From assembly GCA_963749485.1 (NCBI GenBank), contig CAVVMV010000036.1, forward strand, positions 1 to 21,141: a stretch of DNA of 21,141 nt. Reading direction: 5' to 3'. Within the stretch, counting starts at the first letter, position 1; each line of letters begins with the position of its first letter. A program made the translations under genes and the position numbers. Positions 7,106 through 14,823 of this stretch are shown here, in pieces. The notes under the pieces were generated by a model, which did not search any database, had not been told where the DNA came from, and was given only the letters and a program-made list of their open reading frames with translations. This stretch comes from JAZGGS01 sp963749485 (GTDB lineage Bacteria; Bacteroidota; Ignavibacteria; Ignavibacteriales; Ignavibacteriaceae).

Positions 7106-7337
7106 ATGGAGCAGTCATATCACGAGTAAATCCATTTGGATTGTTTATCATGCTTGTAAATACTGTAGCAGAATTAAAATTGGAAGGCCAGTGATTTATC
7201 CAGGCAATGGGCTTTCCTGCCAACCATTCAATACTGTTAAATATTACTTTTTGTAATGCTTCCTTCCCATCATCATCAACTGAAATTTGAGAGAGTTGAA
7301 AGCCAAACCAAAGCAGTCGTCCTTTTTCCGTTTTCAA
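7095..7337 (-). CDS. Deacetylase-fold protein, copy A, fragment 3 of 6: domain junction
   Basis: This 80-codon frame reads KGRLLWFGFQLSQ, then FNSIEWLAGKPIAWINHWP. It aligns closely with GNGRFVWMGFEIN and NNSINWLSYGPIAYIRDWP in copy B, which is the strongest evidence that the two genes are paralogues. It covers the end of the amidotransferase-like domain and the entry to the NodB fold (SATVFTSMINN, where active deacetylases have a TFDD-type motif). It joins fragment 2 by removing one A from the A5 run at 7323-7327. The apparent start is TTG and has no ribosome binding site. Confidence 0.65.
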   Translation of the reverse strand: MKTEKGRLLWFGFQLSQISVDDDGKEALQKVIFNSIEWLAGKPIAWINHWPSNFNSATVFTSMINNPNGFTRDMTAPFGI

Positions 7338-7611
7338 TCTTTACAATTCCTGATTTACCAATAATATTATCTTCATAAGTAACTTTATGATATTCACCCA
7401 GATTCATAATTTTGCTTGAAGCGTTTTCTGTATAAAGCAGTGGGAAATTATTCATCACTATAACACTGGTATTGATTTGCAGGTTATGTGTTAGAAAATT
7501 ATTTGCATAAAGAATATGTTTCTTTGCAATTGTAGTTCTATCTAAAAATTCATTAACCTGGATACCAGATAAACTTTGCAGCACATCTATCCTCGGTGTT
7601 TCCACCATCAT
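7276..7611 (-). CDS. Deacetylase-fold protein, copy A, fragment 2 of 6: middle of the amidotransferase-like domain
   Basis: The frame gives 111 aa; its authentic part is about VLQSLSGIQVNEFLD through GKSGIVKIENGK. It corresponds to the DFFSEVFGVKYSKEI to SAGIAYGTYGNG region of copy B. Upstream text (MMVETPRID) and downstream text (RTTALVWLSTL) are shadow reading of the neighbouring frames. The joins are near 7584-7596 (one base too many) and 7323-7327. No function can be assigned to this piece alone. Confidence 0.6.
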   Translation of the reverse strand: MMVETPRIDVLQSLSGIQVNEFLDRTTIAKKHILYANNFLTHNLQINTSVIVMNNFPLLYTENASSKIMNLGEYHKVTYEDNIIGKSGIVKIENGKRTTALVWLSTLSNFS

Positions 7612-7999
7612 CCTGTACTCCTAATTTTCCAAGAATAAATAATCCTTTTCCCTCTTCTAGAAAATCCTGTAGGTTCTCAAATCCATCGTCAGATAAAACT
7701 TCTATTGAGGGTAAGATAAGAACATCAACTTCATCAAAATCGTAATCATCTATTCCCTCATCATCAAAAACTTCATAGCTTATCTTCTTATTCAGGAAAA
7801 AAAGTTCCCAATCCTGTACAGGATAAAAATTCTTATCTTCATCGTGCAGAAGATTTTTTGTAAGTGAAGAATGAACTAATCCAATTTTAATATTATCTAA
7901 ATCCTGCGGATATAAAGAAGAAATCAGACTGATGCTAAGCACAGCAATCATGTAAGATAAATTTGATCTGTATATTTTATTTTTAATTCTTGAGCTCAT
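7553..7999 (-). CDS. Deacetylase-fold protein, copy A, fragment 1 of 6: signal segment and amidotransferase-like domain
   Basis: The frame gives 148 aa. A basic N-terminus and a hydrophobic stretch (about 13-31, LSYMIAVLSISLISSLYP) form a signal peptide or anchor. Then IKIGLVHSSLTKNLLHDEDK, VDVLILPSIEVLSDDGFEN and GKGLFILGKLG follow the Rossmann-like order of class I glutamine-amidotransferase-like (ThuA/beta-galactosidase-trimerisation type) domains, as in copy B. The catalytic Cys-His-Glu set is not apparent. It starts 15 bases after the stop of copy B, so the pair is a tandem duplication in one operon. The intact protein would span 6239-7999, about 585 aa, and be exported or periplasmic. 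Confidence 0.7.
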   Translation of the reverse strand: MSSRIKNKIYRSNLSYMIAVLSISLISSLYPQDLDNIKIGLVHSSLTKNLLHDEDKNFYPVQDWELFFLNKKISYEVFDDEGIDDYDFDEVDVLILPSIEVLSDDGFENLQDFLEEGKGLFILGKLGVQDDGGNTEDRCAAKFIWYPG

Positions 8000-8014
8000 A
8001 AATTTTTTAATTAA

Positions 8015-8956
8015 CTAACTGCTAACTTTATCATAATCAATGTAATATGTTCTCGATTCACCCGGTTCAAGATCATCTATCTGAAGATTCAAAAATCTTG
8101 ATTTTACCACATGTTTAAACTTTGCTAGTTTAGTACCAATAATTTCTGTATCGATTGATATTTTCTCAGCATTATCATTAAGATCTATATCAAGCACAAG
8201 ATCATCGATAATTTCTTTTCCGGGATTTGTTACAGTAACGGTTACTCTTGTTTTTCCACTTTTTTTAGTTCTTATTTCAACATATTCTTTCTTTTCATAC
8301 CATTTCTGGATTTCGCTTGCAGTAGTTATCCAGAATTTTTTTTGCTTTAATTCCTTTATAACATTTTGTATAACGGGTATGTTCTCTGGTTTGCACTGGA
8401 ATTCAGTGTGCATTTTAAAAAGATAGAGTCCGCCTTCAAAAAGGATTCTATCCAGGTCTTCCTGGTAAGAATAAAACTGGAATTCAGGAGAGGTTAATCC
8501 AAAATCGCGGATGATCTCGTAATCATCACGCGCAGTTTTAGTAAGCGAAACAATCCTGTTCTCACCTCTTATAACTGTTTTAGGAACAGACCTATCGGTA
8601 AGCGAATCTGTTAAGATATAAGCATAACCCGATTCAATTACAGCGTTAATTGTATTGTTATCATATAACCCGTAAAAAGGAAGAATTCCCTGCACAGGTT
8701 TGTTAGTTATATTTTCAATCCAGTTTTTTGCAGCTTTAAGATTTTGCAATTGGTTTTTATAATCATCTAGCTTGTTATATTTATCTTCAACTGAGTTCAT
8801 ATAGCCCACATCAACCAGGGGTGCAATTTCACCATACCGGCTAACCTGTTTTACCAGGTTTTTATAATTCGCACTTTGTGATGGATTAACGAAAAAAGTC
8901 GCCTGCAGCTTTTCCTGCTCCAGCACTGGCAAAAGATTTAGTAATATTGGCTGCAT
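8015..8956 (-). CDS. Deacetylase-fold protein, copy B, fragment 3 of 3: NodB-like domain and C-terminal Ig-like domain
   Basis: The frame gives 313 aa. From about residue 7 it reads NLLPVLEQEKLQATFFVNPS, the well-known NodB-fold start that follows the TFDD motif in deacetylases. The familiar later blocks are recognisable but altered: GEIAPLVDVG where HTxxH is expected, GILPFYGLYDNNT where RPPYG is expected, and LYLFKMHTEF near the LHD position. The metal-binding Asp/His set is therefore largely absent and deacetylase activity is doubtful. Residues about 225-313 form a beta-rich domain (TRVTVTVTNPGKEI) like NEW3-type modules. The first few residues (MQPIL) are probably out-of-frame; the join to fragment 2 lies near 8930-8945 (one extra base). 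Confidence 0.75.
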   Translation of the reverse strand: MQPILLNLLPVLEQEKLQATFFVNPSQSANYKNLVKQVSRYGEIAPLVDVGYMNSVEDKYNKLDDYKNQLQNLKAAKNWIENITNKPVQGILPFYGLYDNNTINAVIESGYAYILTDSLTDRSVPKTVIRGENRIVSLTKTARDDYEIIRDFGLTSPEFQFYSYQEDLDRILFEGGLYLFKMHTEFQCKPENIPVIQNVIKELKQKKFWITTASEIQKWYEKKEYVEIRTKKSGKTRVTVTVTNPGKEIIDDLVLDIDLNDNAEKISIDTEIIGTKLAKFKHVVKSRFLNLQIDDLEPGESRTYYIDYDKVSS

Positions 8957-9740
8957 CTTTTGTTAATGATGGCAATATAACTGCTGCCGCATCAACTCCT
9001 GCAGGCCAGTCCCTTATGTAAGCTATTGGTCCGTAGGAAAGCCAGTTAATGGAGTTATTAAAAAACCTATCGAAGAAGATGTAATCATCCTGGCTGCCGA
9101 TAATTGAATTTATTTCGAAACCCATCCATACAAATCTGCCATTGCCGTATGTACCGTAAGCAATTCCTGCACTTTTCTTAATCCCTTCACGCACAAGCCC
9201 GTCCTCCAGCCGGTAGTTGTACCAAAAACTAACCTGTGTTGTTCGCGGATCGAGTACTTCAACTGCAAGCGGTCTATCCCACGTAGCGACTCTTAATGGA
9301 AATCCTGTTGGAATATTTGCAGTGATAGGAAGCCCGCCCCTTAAAGTGTGAATTCTTGTTCGGTCTTCATTTCCAATTTCTTTAGAATATTTTACCCCAA
9401 ACACTTCCGAGAAAAAATCCCATCCTCTCCACTTACCTGCATCAGAATAAGATGCTGTACCACTGGTAGCAAAAATGCTGCCGCCATCAATTAAAAATTT
9501 TTTAATATTGATTATTTCTCTATCGCTTAAAGATTTAGAACCGGGCAGGATAATTAATTCATAATCATTATGCAGGTTTTTTTCGATTGTTTCATCGTTA
9601 ATAATATTATACTCAAGCTCAATGTTATCAAGAAACTTTTTCCATGTTTCAACATTATCTTCAAGCCAGCTGCTGCCATCGGGCATCATATTTTTTGTAT
9701 AATCGGAATAAAGAATTGCTACCTTTGATATCGCTTCCAA
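8886..9740 (-). CDS. Deacetylase-fold protein, copy B, fragment 2 of 3: amidotransferase-like domain
   Basis: The frame gives 284 aa. SKVAILYSDYTKNMMPDG, YELIILPGSKSLSDREI and LIDGGSIFATSGTA (about 5-95) show the alternating strand and helix pattern of class I amidotransferase-like domains, but no nucleophilic Cys follows the usual elbow. Residues about 200-235 (GRFVWMGFEI, FNNSINWL) close the domain. GPIAYIRDWPAGVDAAAVILPS then starts the NodB fold, with PSLTKD where TFDDG is expected. The last 16 or so residues (SFASAGAGKAAGDFFR) are out-of-frame text. The start shown is a TTG without ribosome binding site; the true N-terminus is fragment 1. Confidence 0.75.
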   Translation of the reverse strand: MEAISKVAILYSDYTKNMMPDGSSWLEDNVETWKKFLDNIELEYNIINDETIEKNLHNDYELIILPGSKSLSDREIINIKKFLIDGGSIFATSGTASYSDAGKWRGWDFFSEVFGVKYSKEIGNEDRTRIHTLRGGLPITANIPTGFPLRVATWDRPLAVEVLDPRTTQVSFWYNYRLEDGLVREGIKKSAGIAYGTYGNGRFVWMGFEINSIIGSQDDYIFFDRFFNNSINWLSYGPIAYIRDWPAGVDAAAVILPSLTKDAANITKSFASAGAGKAAGDFFR

Positions 9741-9879
9741 AAATAAAATTCTTCAATACATCAAAGTTCGGCATCATATCAGCAGTGCTAAACCTGCCAT
9801 AAACTGATTTGAGAACAAACAGATAAACAAGTAAAGCCAGCCCGATTACAATTATTCCTGAGAATAATATTGCCAGCAA
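9661..9879 (-). CDS. Deacetylase-fold protein, copy B, fragment 1 of 3: membrane anchor
   Basis: The authentic part is about 50 residues. A strong hydrophobic helix (LAILFSGIIVIGLALLVYLF) is followed by FSTADMMPNFDVLKNFIFGS. Removing one base near 9722-9740 continues it into SKVAILYSDY of fragment 2. The protein would therefore be anchored in the inner membrane with both globular domains outside the cytoplasm, about 620 aa in all. The TTG at 9879 is a poor start. The frame is open for nine more codons back to the upstream gene's stop, including an ATA (MNLTLLAILF if it were ATG), so the true start is unresolved. It lies 27 bases after the small one-TM gene. Confidence 0.6.
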   Translation of the reverse strand: MLAILFSGIIVIGLALLVYLFVLKSVYGRFSTADMMPNFDVLKNFIFGSDIKGSNSLFRLYKKYDARWQQLA

Positions 9880-9906
9880 GGTTAGATTTATGTTGTCGAT
9901 TCCGAT

Positions 9907-10344
9907 CTACCGCCACTTGATTTCTCCGCTTTCTTTATCCTCTTCGGGAGCAATATATCCTTCGTTAGTATATTTAAGGAACCTGGAATCCGGTACTTCG
10001 GGTACGATTCCATGTTCCACCCGCGTTTTTCTAACCGGCTCTCTTTCTGTCCTTGCCACATATTGTGGTGAAAAAGAGGTCTCTGTTTGCTTAACGGGGC
10101 GATATCTTACTTCCGGTTTAACCACACGGGTAACCGGTTTTACAATATCTTCAACATAAATTTTTTCCCGTGGCAATTCTTCCGGTTCTACTAATTCTGC
10201 ATGCTGCATTTCCGGAGCAGGCGCAGGTGCTTGCTGGTATTTGCTTTCACGAATTTTATACAGAATATATGCACCAACAGCCAGTATAAATGTGCTGATT
10301 GTAGCAACCAAAATAATTGTAGATAATATCGGAATTAGTTCCAT
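9907..10344 (-). CDS. Small single-pass membrane protein with Pro/Glu/Val-rich tail, unknown family
   Basis: This encodes 145 aa. One hydrophobic helix lies at about 5-29 (PILSTIILVATISTFILAVG), followed by a charged, proline-rich, low-complexity tail (APAPAPEM, VKPVTRVVKPEVRYRP) and a last segment ending IAPEEDKESGEIKWR. I do not recognise a family. The start is good: GAGG lies 6 bases before ATG 10344. It follows the GT2 gene by 33 bases and precedes copy B by 27 bases, so it is in the operon. In the Pga system the synthase has a small membrane partner (PgaD) in a similar position, but PgaD has two TM helices and there is no visible similarity. That role is only a guess. Confidence 0.8.
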   Translation of the reverse strand: MELIPILSTIILVATISTFILAVGAYILYKIRESKYQQAPAPAPEMQHAELVEPEELPREKIYVEDIVKPVTRVVKPEVRYRPVKQTETSFSPQYVARTEREPVRKTRVEHGIVPEVPDSRFLKYTNEGYIAPEEDKESGEIKWR

Positions 10345-10377
10345 TTATGCCCTCACATAATTAGGATTTATAAATTT

Positions 10378-11730
10378 TCAGTTTCCTATTCGTTCTAACT
10401 TTCCCCATTTCATTTTAACACCAAGAAATTCTTCAACGGTAGACATAGCTTTACAAATATCAATTATCAGTATGAATACCATCCTATAAATAATAGCATA
10501 GCTTACAAGACGGAATTCTTCTTTCTCTGCTGCAACGCAATAAAGTGCAGTAATAAGATCTAACAAAGCAAGACCCGCCCACCAGAAAAAGATAAGAGAG
10601 GTAAAACCAAACGCAAGTGCAGCAACAATAAAAAACAGGTGTGCTGCAATATTCATTGGCGGCCAAATTAAAGCTTCGTAAAACATTGCCCAAAGAGTAA
10701 AAGTATCACCAAAATTAATTGTTGGATTAAGCATTAACTTTTTGTGTTTTCTAATAGACTGTATTATTCCTCTTGTCCACCTATATCTTTGTTTAAGTAA
10801 TTGCTGAATATTTTCCGGCGCTTCAGTGTATGAAATTGATTTTGGTTCATAATAAATTTTCCATCCTCCGGCAAGTATTCTTAGAGTTAAATCAGCATCC
10901 TCTGCAAAAGTATCATCTGCATAATAACCGGCTTTCTCTAAGGCTTCTTTTCGGAAAAGACCAATCGGACCGGGAATTATATTTACAAGCCGTGCAAAAC
11001 TTTGTGCACTTCTTGCCATGTTCAGTCCTTCAATATATTCAAGCGCCTGAAGATCTGTAATAAATTTTCCGCGGTTAAGTACTTTTACATTACCCGCAAC
11101 GGCACCAATTTTTGGATCGGCAAAATGACGGACAGCTAACTTTAAAGAATCTGGTGATAATTGAGAATCACCATCCATGCAAAGAATAAAATCTGCTTTT
11201 GAAATCTGTATACCCGCATTTAATGCAGTTGCTTTCCCACCGTTCATTTTGTTTACAAGTGATACTTTAATTTCTGAATGCTTCCCTTTCTGGTAACCAA
11301 CAAGAGTTTCCGCAACTTGTTTCGTATCATCAGTTGAGCCATCGTTTACAATTATTATTTCGTAATCAGCATAATCCAGCTTAAGTAATGAAGCAACAGA
11401 TTTTTTAATCATTTTTGCTTCGTTATAAACAGGAATTATAATTGACACAAAAGGTTTAAACCCGTTTGTTGATTTAAATGTGTACTCGCTAAGGTAGAAG
11501 TAAGCTAAAACTAAAATGCCGAAATAGCGCAACAACAATATGAACAGGAAAATTACCAGAGCAACTATTATTGAGTATTCAATTAAAGATGATGTGCTTA
11601 ATACTGTTTTTGGAAGTGTATAGAGAATAATAAAAATAAGAATAAGCGAAAAGATTCCGCTAATAAGAATCCTCCTTAAAAATTTCCATTCTTTTCCCTC
11701 CGGACGCAGGAATTGAAGAACTGCTATCAA
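10378..11730 (-). CDS. Membrane GT2 family glycosyltransferase (polysaccharide synthase, PgaC/BcsA-like)
   Basis: This encodes 450 aa. Two N-terminal TM helices (about 21-40 and 50-78) precede a GT2 catalytic domain (about 93-330). It has VND130G, D186GD188 (UDP and metal binding), the catalytic base in FAED278 and Q314RYRW318 of the processive-synthase QxxRW motif. C-terminal TM helices follow and the end reads KWGKLERIG. This layout is that of processive beta-glycan synthases such as poly-N-acetylglucosamine synthase; the sugar made cannot be read from sequence. The start is uncertain. TTG 11730 has no Shine-Dalgarno. An ATG at 11770 opens MNYKRKIKKSTFKIDSSSS and would join the GKEWKFLRR segment if one base were removed near 11697-11702. 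A 230-bp gap separates it from the TPR gene, so a second promoter is possible. Confidence 0.9.
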   Translation of the reverse strand: MIAVLQFLRPEGKEWKFLRRILISGIFSLILIFIILYTLPKTVLSTSSLIEYSIIVALVIFLFILLLRYFGILVLAYFYLSEYTFKSTNGFKPFVSIIIPVYNEAKMIKKSVASLLKLDYADYEIIIVNDGSTDDTKQVAETLVGYQKGKHSEIKVSLVNKMNGGKATALNAGIQISKADFILCMDGDSQLSPDSLKLAVRHFADPKIGAVAGNVKVLNRGKFITDLQALEYIEGLNMARSAQSFARLVNIIPGPIGLFRKEALEKAGYYADDTFAEDADLTLRILAGGWKIYYEPKSISYTEAPENIQQLLKQRYRWTRGIIQSIRKHKKLMLNPTINFGDTFTLWAMFYEALIWPPMNIAAHLFFIVAALAFGFTSLIFFWWAGLALLDLITALYCVAAEKEEFRLVSYAIIYRMVFILIIDICKAMSTVEEFLGVKMKWGKLERIGN

Positions 11731-11960
11731 TTTTGAATGTTGATTTCTTAATTTTTCGCTTATAATTCATTTTTGATGACACGTTAGTTTAATAGAAAAA
11801 TCAATTTTAATGCCACCAAAAGCTTTTGTTTTAACTCTAATTATACACTTTTTTGATTGCTATTATGAAACAATCTCAGATAATGAAAAGTGTGTGTATT
11901 AATATAAAACAAAATGCTAATTTCGAAGGAATTTTAACAATTTTCTTACAGCTAAGTGCT

Positions 11961-14810
11961 CTATAAATTCCAGAATGCTGCCAAACCAAATGATGTGGAG
12001 CTATACCCTCTTTCAGATTGAATGGTTGTTGAAAATGTCAATCTACCCTGCAATGAAAAAGTCTCTGTAACTCTGTATCTAAGGAGTCCGTAGAACTCTC
12101 TTATGATAAACTCTTCTGATGGAATATATCCAACTCTTCCACCAATAATTGTATATGCTTCCTCATCATCTGCAAGTATCCAATCTGCCCATAAACTATG
12201 AGAATCATAATTTTGCGGAGACCAATAGAGAGGACTCTGATCTTTGAAAATATAGTAATAATATTCGTAGCCAAAAGTAAAAGTCTTTCTGAACACCTTC
12301 CCCAACCTAAGCTGCAGCCGGTTGCTGTTATTCTCATCGGAAACATTTGTAAATGCATAAACTCCCGAAAACTTCCAATCATTTTTGGTTAAATAATCTC
12401 CCTGCAGCAAAAGCATGTTAGCGTTCAATCTTTTATCAACTAAAAAAGGTGAGTAAAGAAGCTGCGCAGCATCCATCGATTGAAAATTTATCAGGAAGGA
12501 GTATCTTTTCTCTTTTTCAGCACGTAAAGATACTTCGGCAAGAAGCCGCTTTACCTTGTTGGGAAAAAAGGTTGTTCCTAAGCCTGCTGTTACCGAAACT
12601 ATTGGGCTTAACTTTGCATAAACATTTCCTTTTAAAATTTTAATTTCATTTGTTACCGAATCGGAAGCAAGAACGCCGCCATAACCGCTTACCCCTAAAC
12701 CAATTCTATCTGTAACTCCAAAATCAAACTTCAATCCGTAAGTTGAATATAGAAAATCAAAATTATCTGAAAAATAATTTCCTTCCGGCGATAGCAGCAT
12801 GTATGTTGGAAATGTTCCTGTTGTAAAGCCTGATGAACCCATTCCGCCAAACCAGCTCATCCTTGTTTGAAGAATGTGAGAAGTGGGAGAGATGATTAAC
12901 AACTCTTCATAAACTTTTCGCGCATTTTCATATTCGCTTAAAGCAAAAAAGGAATCGCCCAAAAATAATTTTGCTTCCGCATCATCAGGATCCATAAAAG
13001 TAAGCTTATTAAATTCTTTATTAGCACTATAATAATCTCCACTCCAATAATATACTTTTGCACGCTGCTTCAATAAATTATAATCATCAGGATTGTTCAA
13101 TAAAAGCTCGTTATAAATTTCTATTGCACTTAAATAATCGTTTTTACAAATGTATGCTTCTGCCAGTTCTTTCAAAACGCTTCTATCAGCTTTAAGGTTT
13201 AATAAGTATTCATTGTAATAATAAATTGCATCATCACAATTTTTATTAAAAACACTCTCTCTTGCCACTTGCAGAATGTTATAAAGCTGTGCAGCTTCAT
13301 TCCTTTCTTTTTGAAGATCAATAGAATATTGCAGTTTTTTGATATCAGAATTTAATGGCTGTAATAAACTGGTTTTGTTTAGAAGAGTTTGTGCATCTGC
13401 AAGTTTGTTTTGCTGAAAATAAAGAGAAGCTAAAGTAAGCAGCGCCTGGAAATTATCAGGATTATTCTTTAAAACTTTGTTTAAAGAATTTTCTGCTGCA
13501 TTCAAATCTTCATTCATCCACACAGAAAGCTGTGCGAACAAAAGGTTATAATTATTATTGTCCGGCGAACGATTTAATAATATACCAACTTGTTCCTTTG
13601 CTGTATGAAGATCTTTATTCCAGGAACTTATTAATGCATATTGATATCTCGCATCATCATCACCGGGAAATCGATTTAAATAAGCTTGCAGTAATCTAAG
13701 CGCTTTACTATACTCTTTCTGGTATGATAAATACTTTGCAAGTTCAAGAAGTGTTTTTCCATCATCAGGATTCGATTGAAATTTATTCTCCAGTTCAACA
13801 ATTTTTACAGAGAAATATTTCTCCTGCTCAGCAAGAATCTTATCTCGCAAATCACTAAAATTTTTATCATCAGTTTTTGTTTGTAAGAAAAAATTTATTT
13901 GATCGAATGCTTCCTGGTGCCGGTTATTTTTTAACAATTCCGAAATGAGCAAATAACGTGTATTAAAATCTTCAGCATTCGCTTTTAAGGTTCTGTAATA
14001 TTTATCTATCGGGTATTCTTTGTATTTTTTCTTGATAGGTAAGCCATAATTAAATCTGCTGGTTGTATCGTTTACAGTATAAATGTATCCTTTACCTCTA
14101 ACCAGATCATAACCATCTAACGCTTCTTTAAAGTAAGGTCTTAATTCCAAAGCAGTTTCGAATGCTTTTAAGGCAACCTGTTTTTTAACAAGCCACATTG
14201 TAAAATAGCCGTAGCGCGACCAAAGTCGATGATCATCAGGATATTTTTCCGTATATCTTTTTAATATTGGCTCACCCTTAGAGATATGATTATTTTTTGC
14301 AAGTATCTCTGAGTAACGAATAATTTCATCGGCTGAAGCTTCTTCCCTTTTCAAATACTCATCATACCAATCCTCTGCCTTCTTCCACTCTCCTAAATTC
14401 TTATAACATTTTCCTATTTCAAGATAATTTATCGCTGTTGCCGGATTTATTGCAATTTCTCGTTTATAACCTATAATATTATTAAACAGCAGAGCATTCC
14501 AGGCATCAATTGCTCTTTGCAGGTTGGAATTAAAATCAATATTCTTTGGATTTAGTTTTAGTGCAGATCTGAAATCGTAAACAGCCATTTCATATCGTTT
14601 ACGCTGTTCGTAGCATAAGCCCCTTAAGTTGTAACCTTCAGGATTTTGTGGTTCGGCAGAAATAAAGCGGTTAAGCAGATCGATTGCCTCGCCGTATCTG
14701 CCATATTTCATCTGTTCTACTGCTTCGGTTTTTAGTTTATCGGTGGGCTGCTGCGCAAAAAGATTAAAGGCAAAGAGAATTACAACAGAAACGATAGCTA
14801 CGGATTTCAT
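11961..14810 (-). CDS. TPR-rich outer-membrane polysaccharide porin (PgaA/BcsC-like architecture)
   Basis: This encodes 949 aa and is intact. A signal peptide (MKSVAIVSVVILFAFNLFAQ) is followed by a long array of tetratricopeptide repeats to about residue 640 (for example YGEAIDLLNRFISAEPQNPEG, cut here to one repeat, and later DYLSAIEIYNELLLNNPDDY). The last 300 or so residues (about 651-949) are beta-rich with alternating aromatic strands and end in FWNL, as expected for an outer-membrane barrel with a terminal aromatic strand. TPR plus a C-terminal barrel is the plan of PgaA, BcsC and AlgK/AlgE-type exporters. It starts 13 bases after the KaiC-like gene, so the two are co-transcribed. Its probable role is to carry the GT2 product through the periplasm and across the outer membrane. 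Confidence 0.88.
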   Translation of the reverse strand: MKSVAIVSVVILFAFNLFAQQPTDKLKTEAVEQMKYGRYGEAIDLLNRFISAEPQNPEGYNLRGLCYEQRKRYEMAVYDFRSALKLNPKNIDFNSNLQRAIDAWNALLFNNIIGYKREIAINPATAINYLEIGKCYKNLGEWKKAEDWYDEYLKREEASADEIIRYSEILAKNNHISKGEPILKRYTEKYPDDHRLWSRYGYFTMWLVKKQVALKAFETALELRPYFKEALDGYDLVRGKGYIYTVNDTTSRFNYGLPIKKKYKEYPIDKYYRTLKANAEDFNTRYLLISELLKNNRHQEAFDQINFFLQTKTDDKNFSDLRDKILAEQEKYFSVKIVELENKFQSNPDDGKTLLELAKYLSYQKEYSKALRLLQAYLNRFPGDDDARYQYALISSWNKDLHTAKEQVGILLNRSPDNNNYNLLFAQLSVWMNEDLNAAENSLNKVLKNNPDNFQALLTLASLYFQQNKLADAQTLLNKTSLLQPLNSDIKKLQYSIDLQKERNEAAQLYNILQVARESVFNKNCDDAIYYYNEYLLNLKADRSVLKELAEAYICKNDYLSAIEIYNELLLNNPDDYNLLKQRAKVYYWSGDYYSANKEFNKLTFMDPDDAEAKLFLGDSFFALSEYENARKVYEELLIISPTSHILQTRMSWFGGMGSSGFTTGTFPTYMLLSPEGNYFSDNFDFLYSTYGLKFDFGVTDRIGLGVSGYGGVLASDSVTNEIKILKGNVYAKLSPIVSVTAGLGTTFFPNKVKRLLAEVSLRAEKEKRYSFLINFQSMDAAQLLYSPFLVDKRLNANMLLLQGDYLTKNDWKFSGVYAFTNVSDENNSNRLQLRLGKVFRKTFTFGYEYYYYIFKDQSPLYWSPQNYDSHSLWADWILADDEEAYTIIGGRVGYIPSEEFIIREFYGLLRYRVTETFSLQGRLTFSTTIQSERGYSSTSFGLAAFWNL

Positions 14811-14823
14811 GATGTTTCACTTT

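Noticed and set aside
7553..7999. Treating each piece of copy A as a separate small gene
   Set aside because: The pieces align in order with one continuous protein (copy B), the internal starts lack ribosome binding sites, and a single-base change at each join restores the frame.
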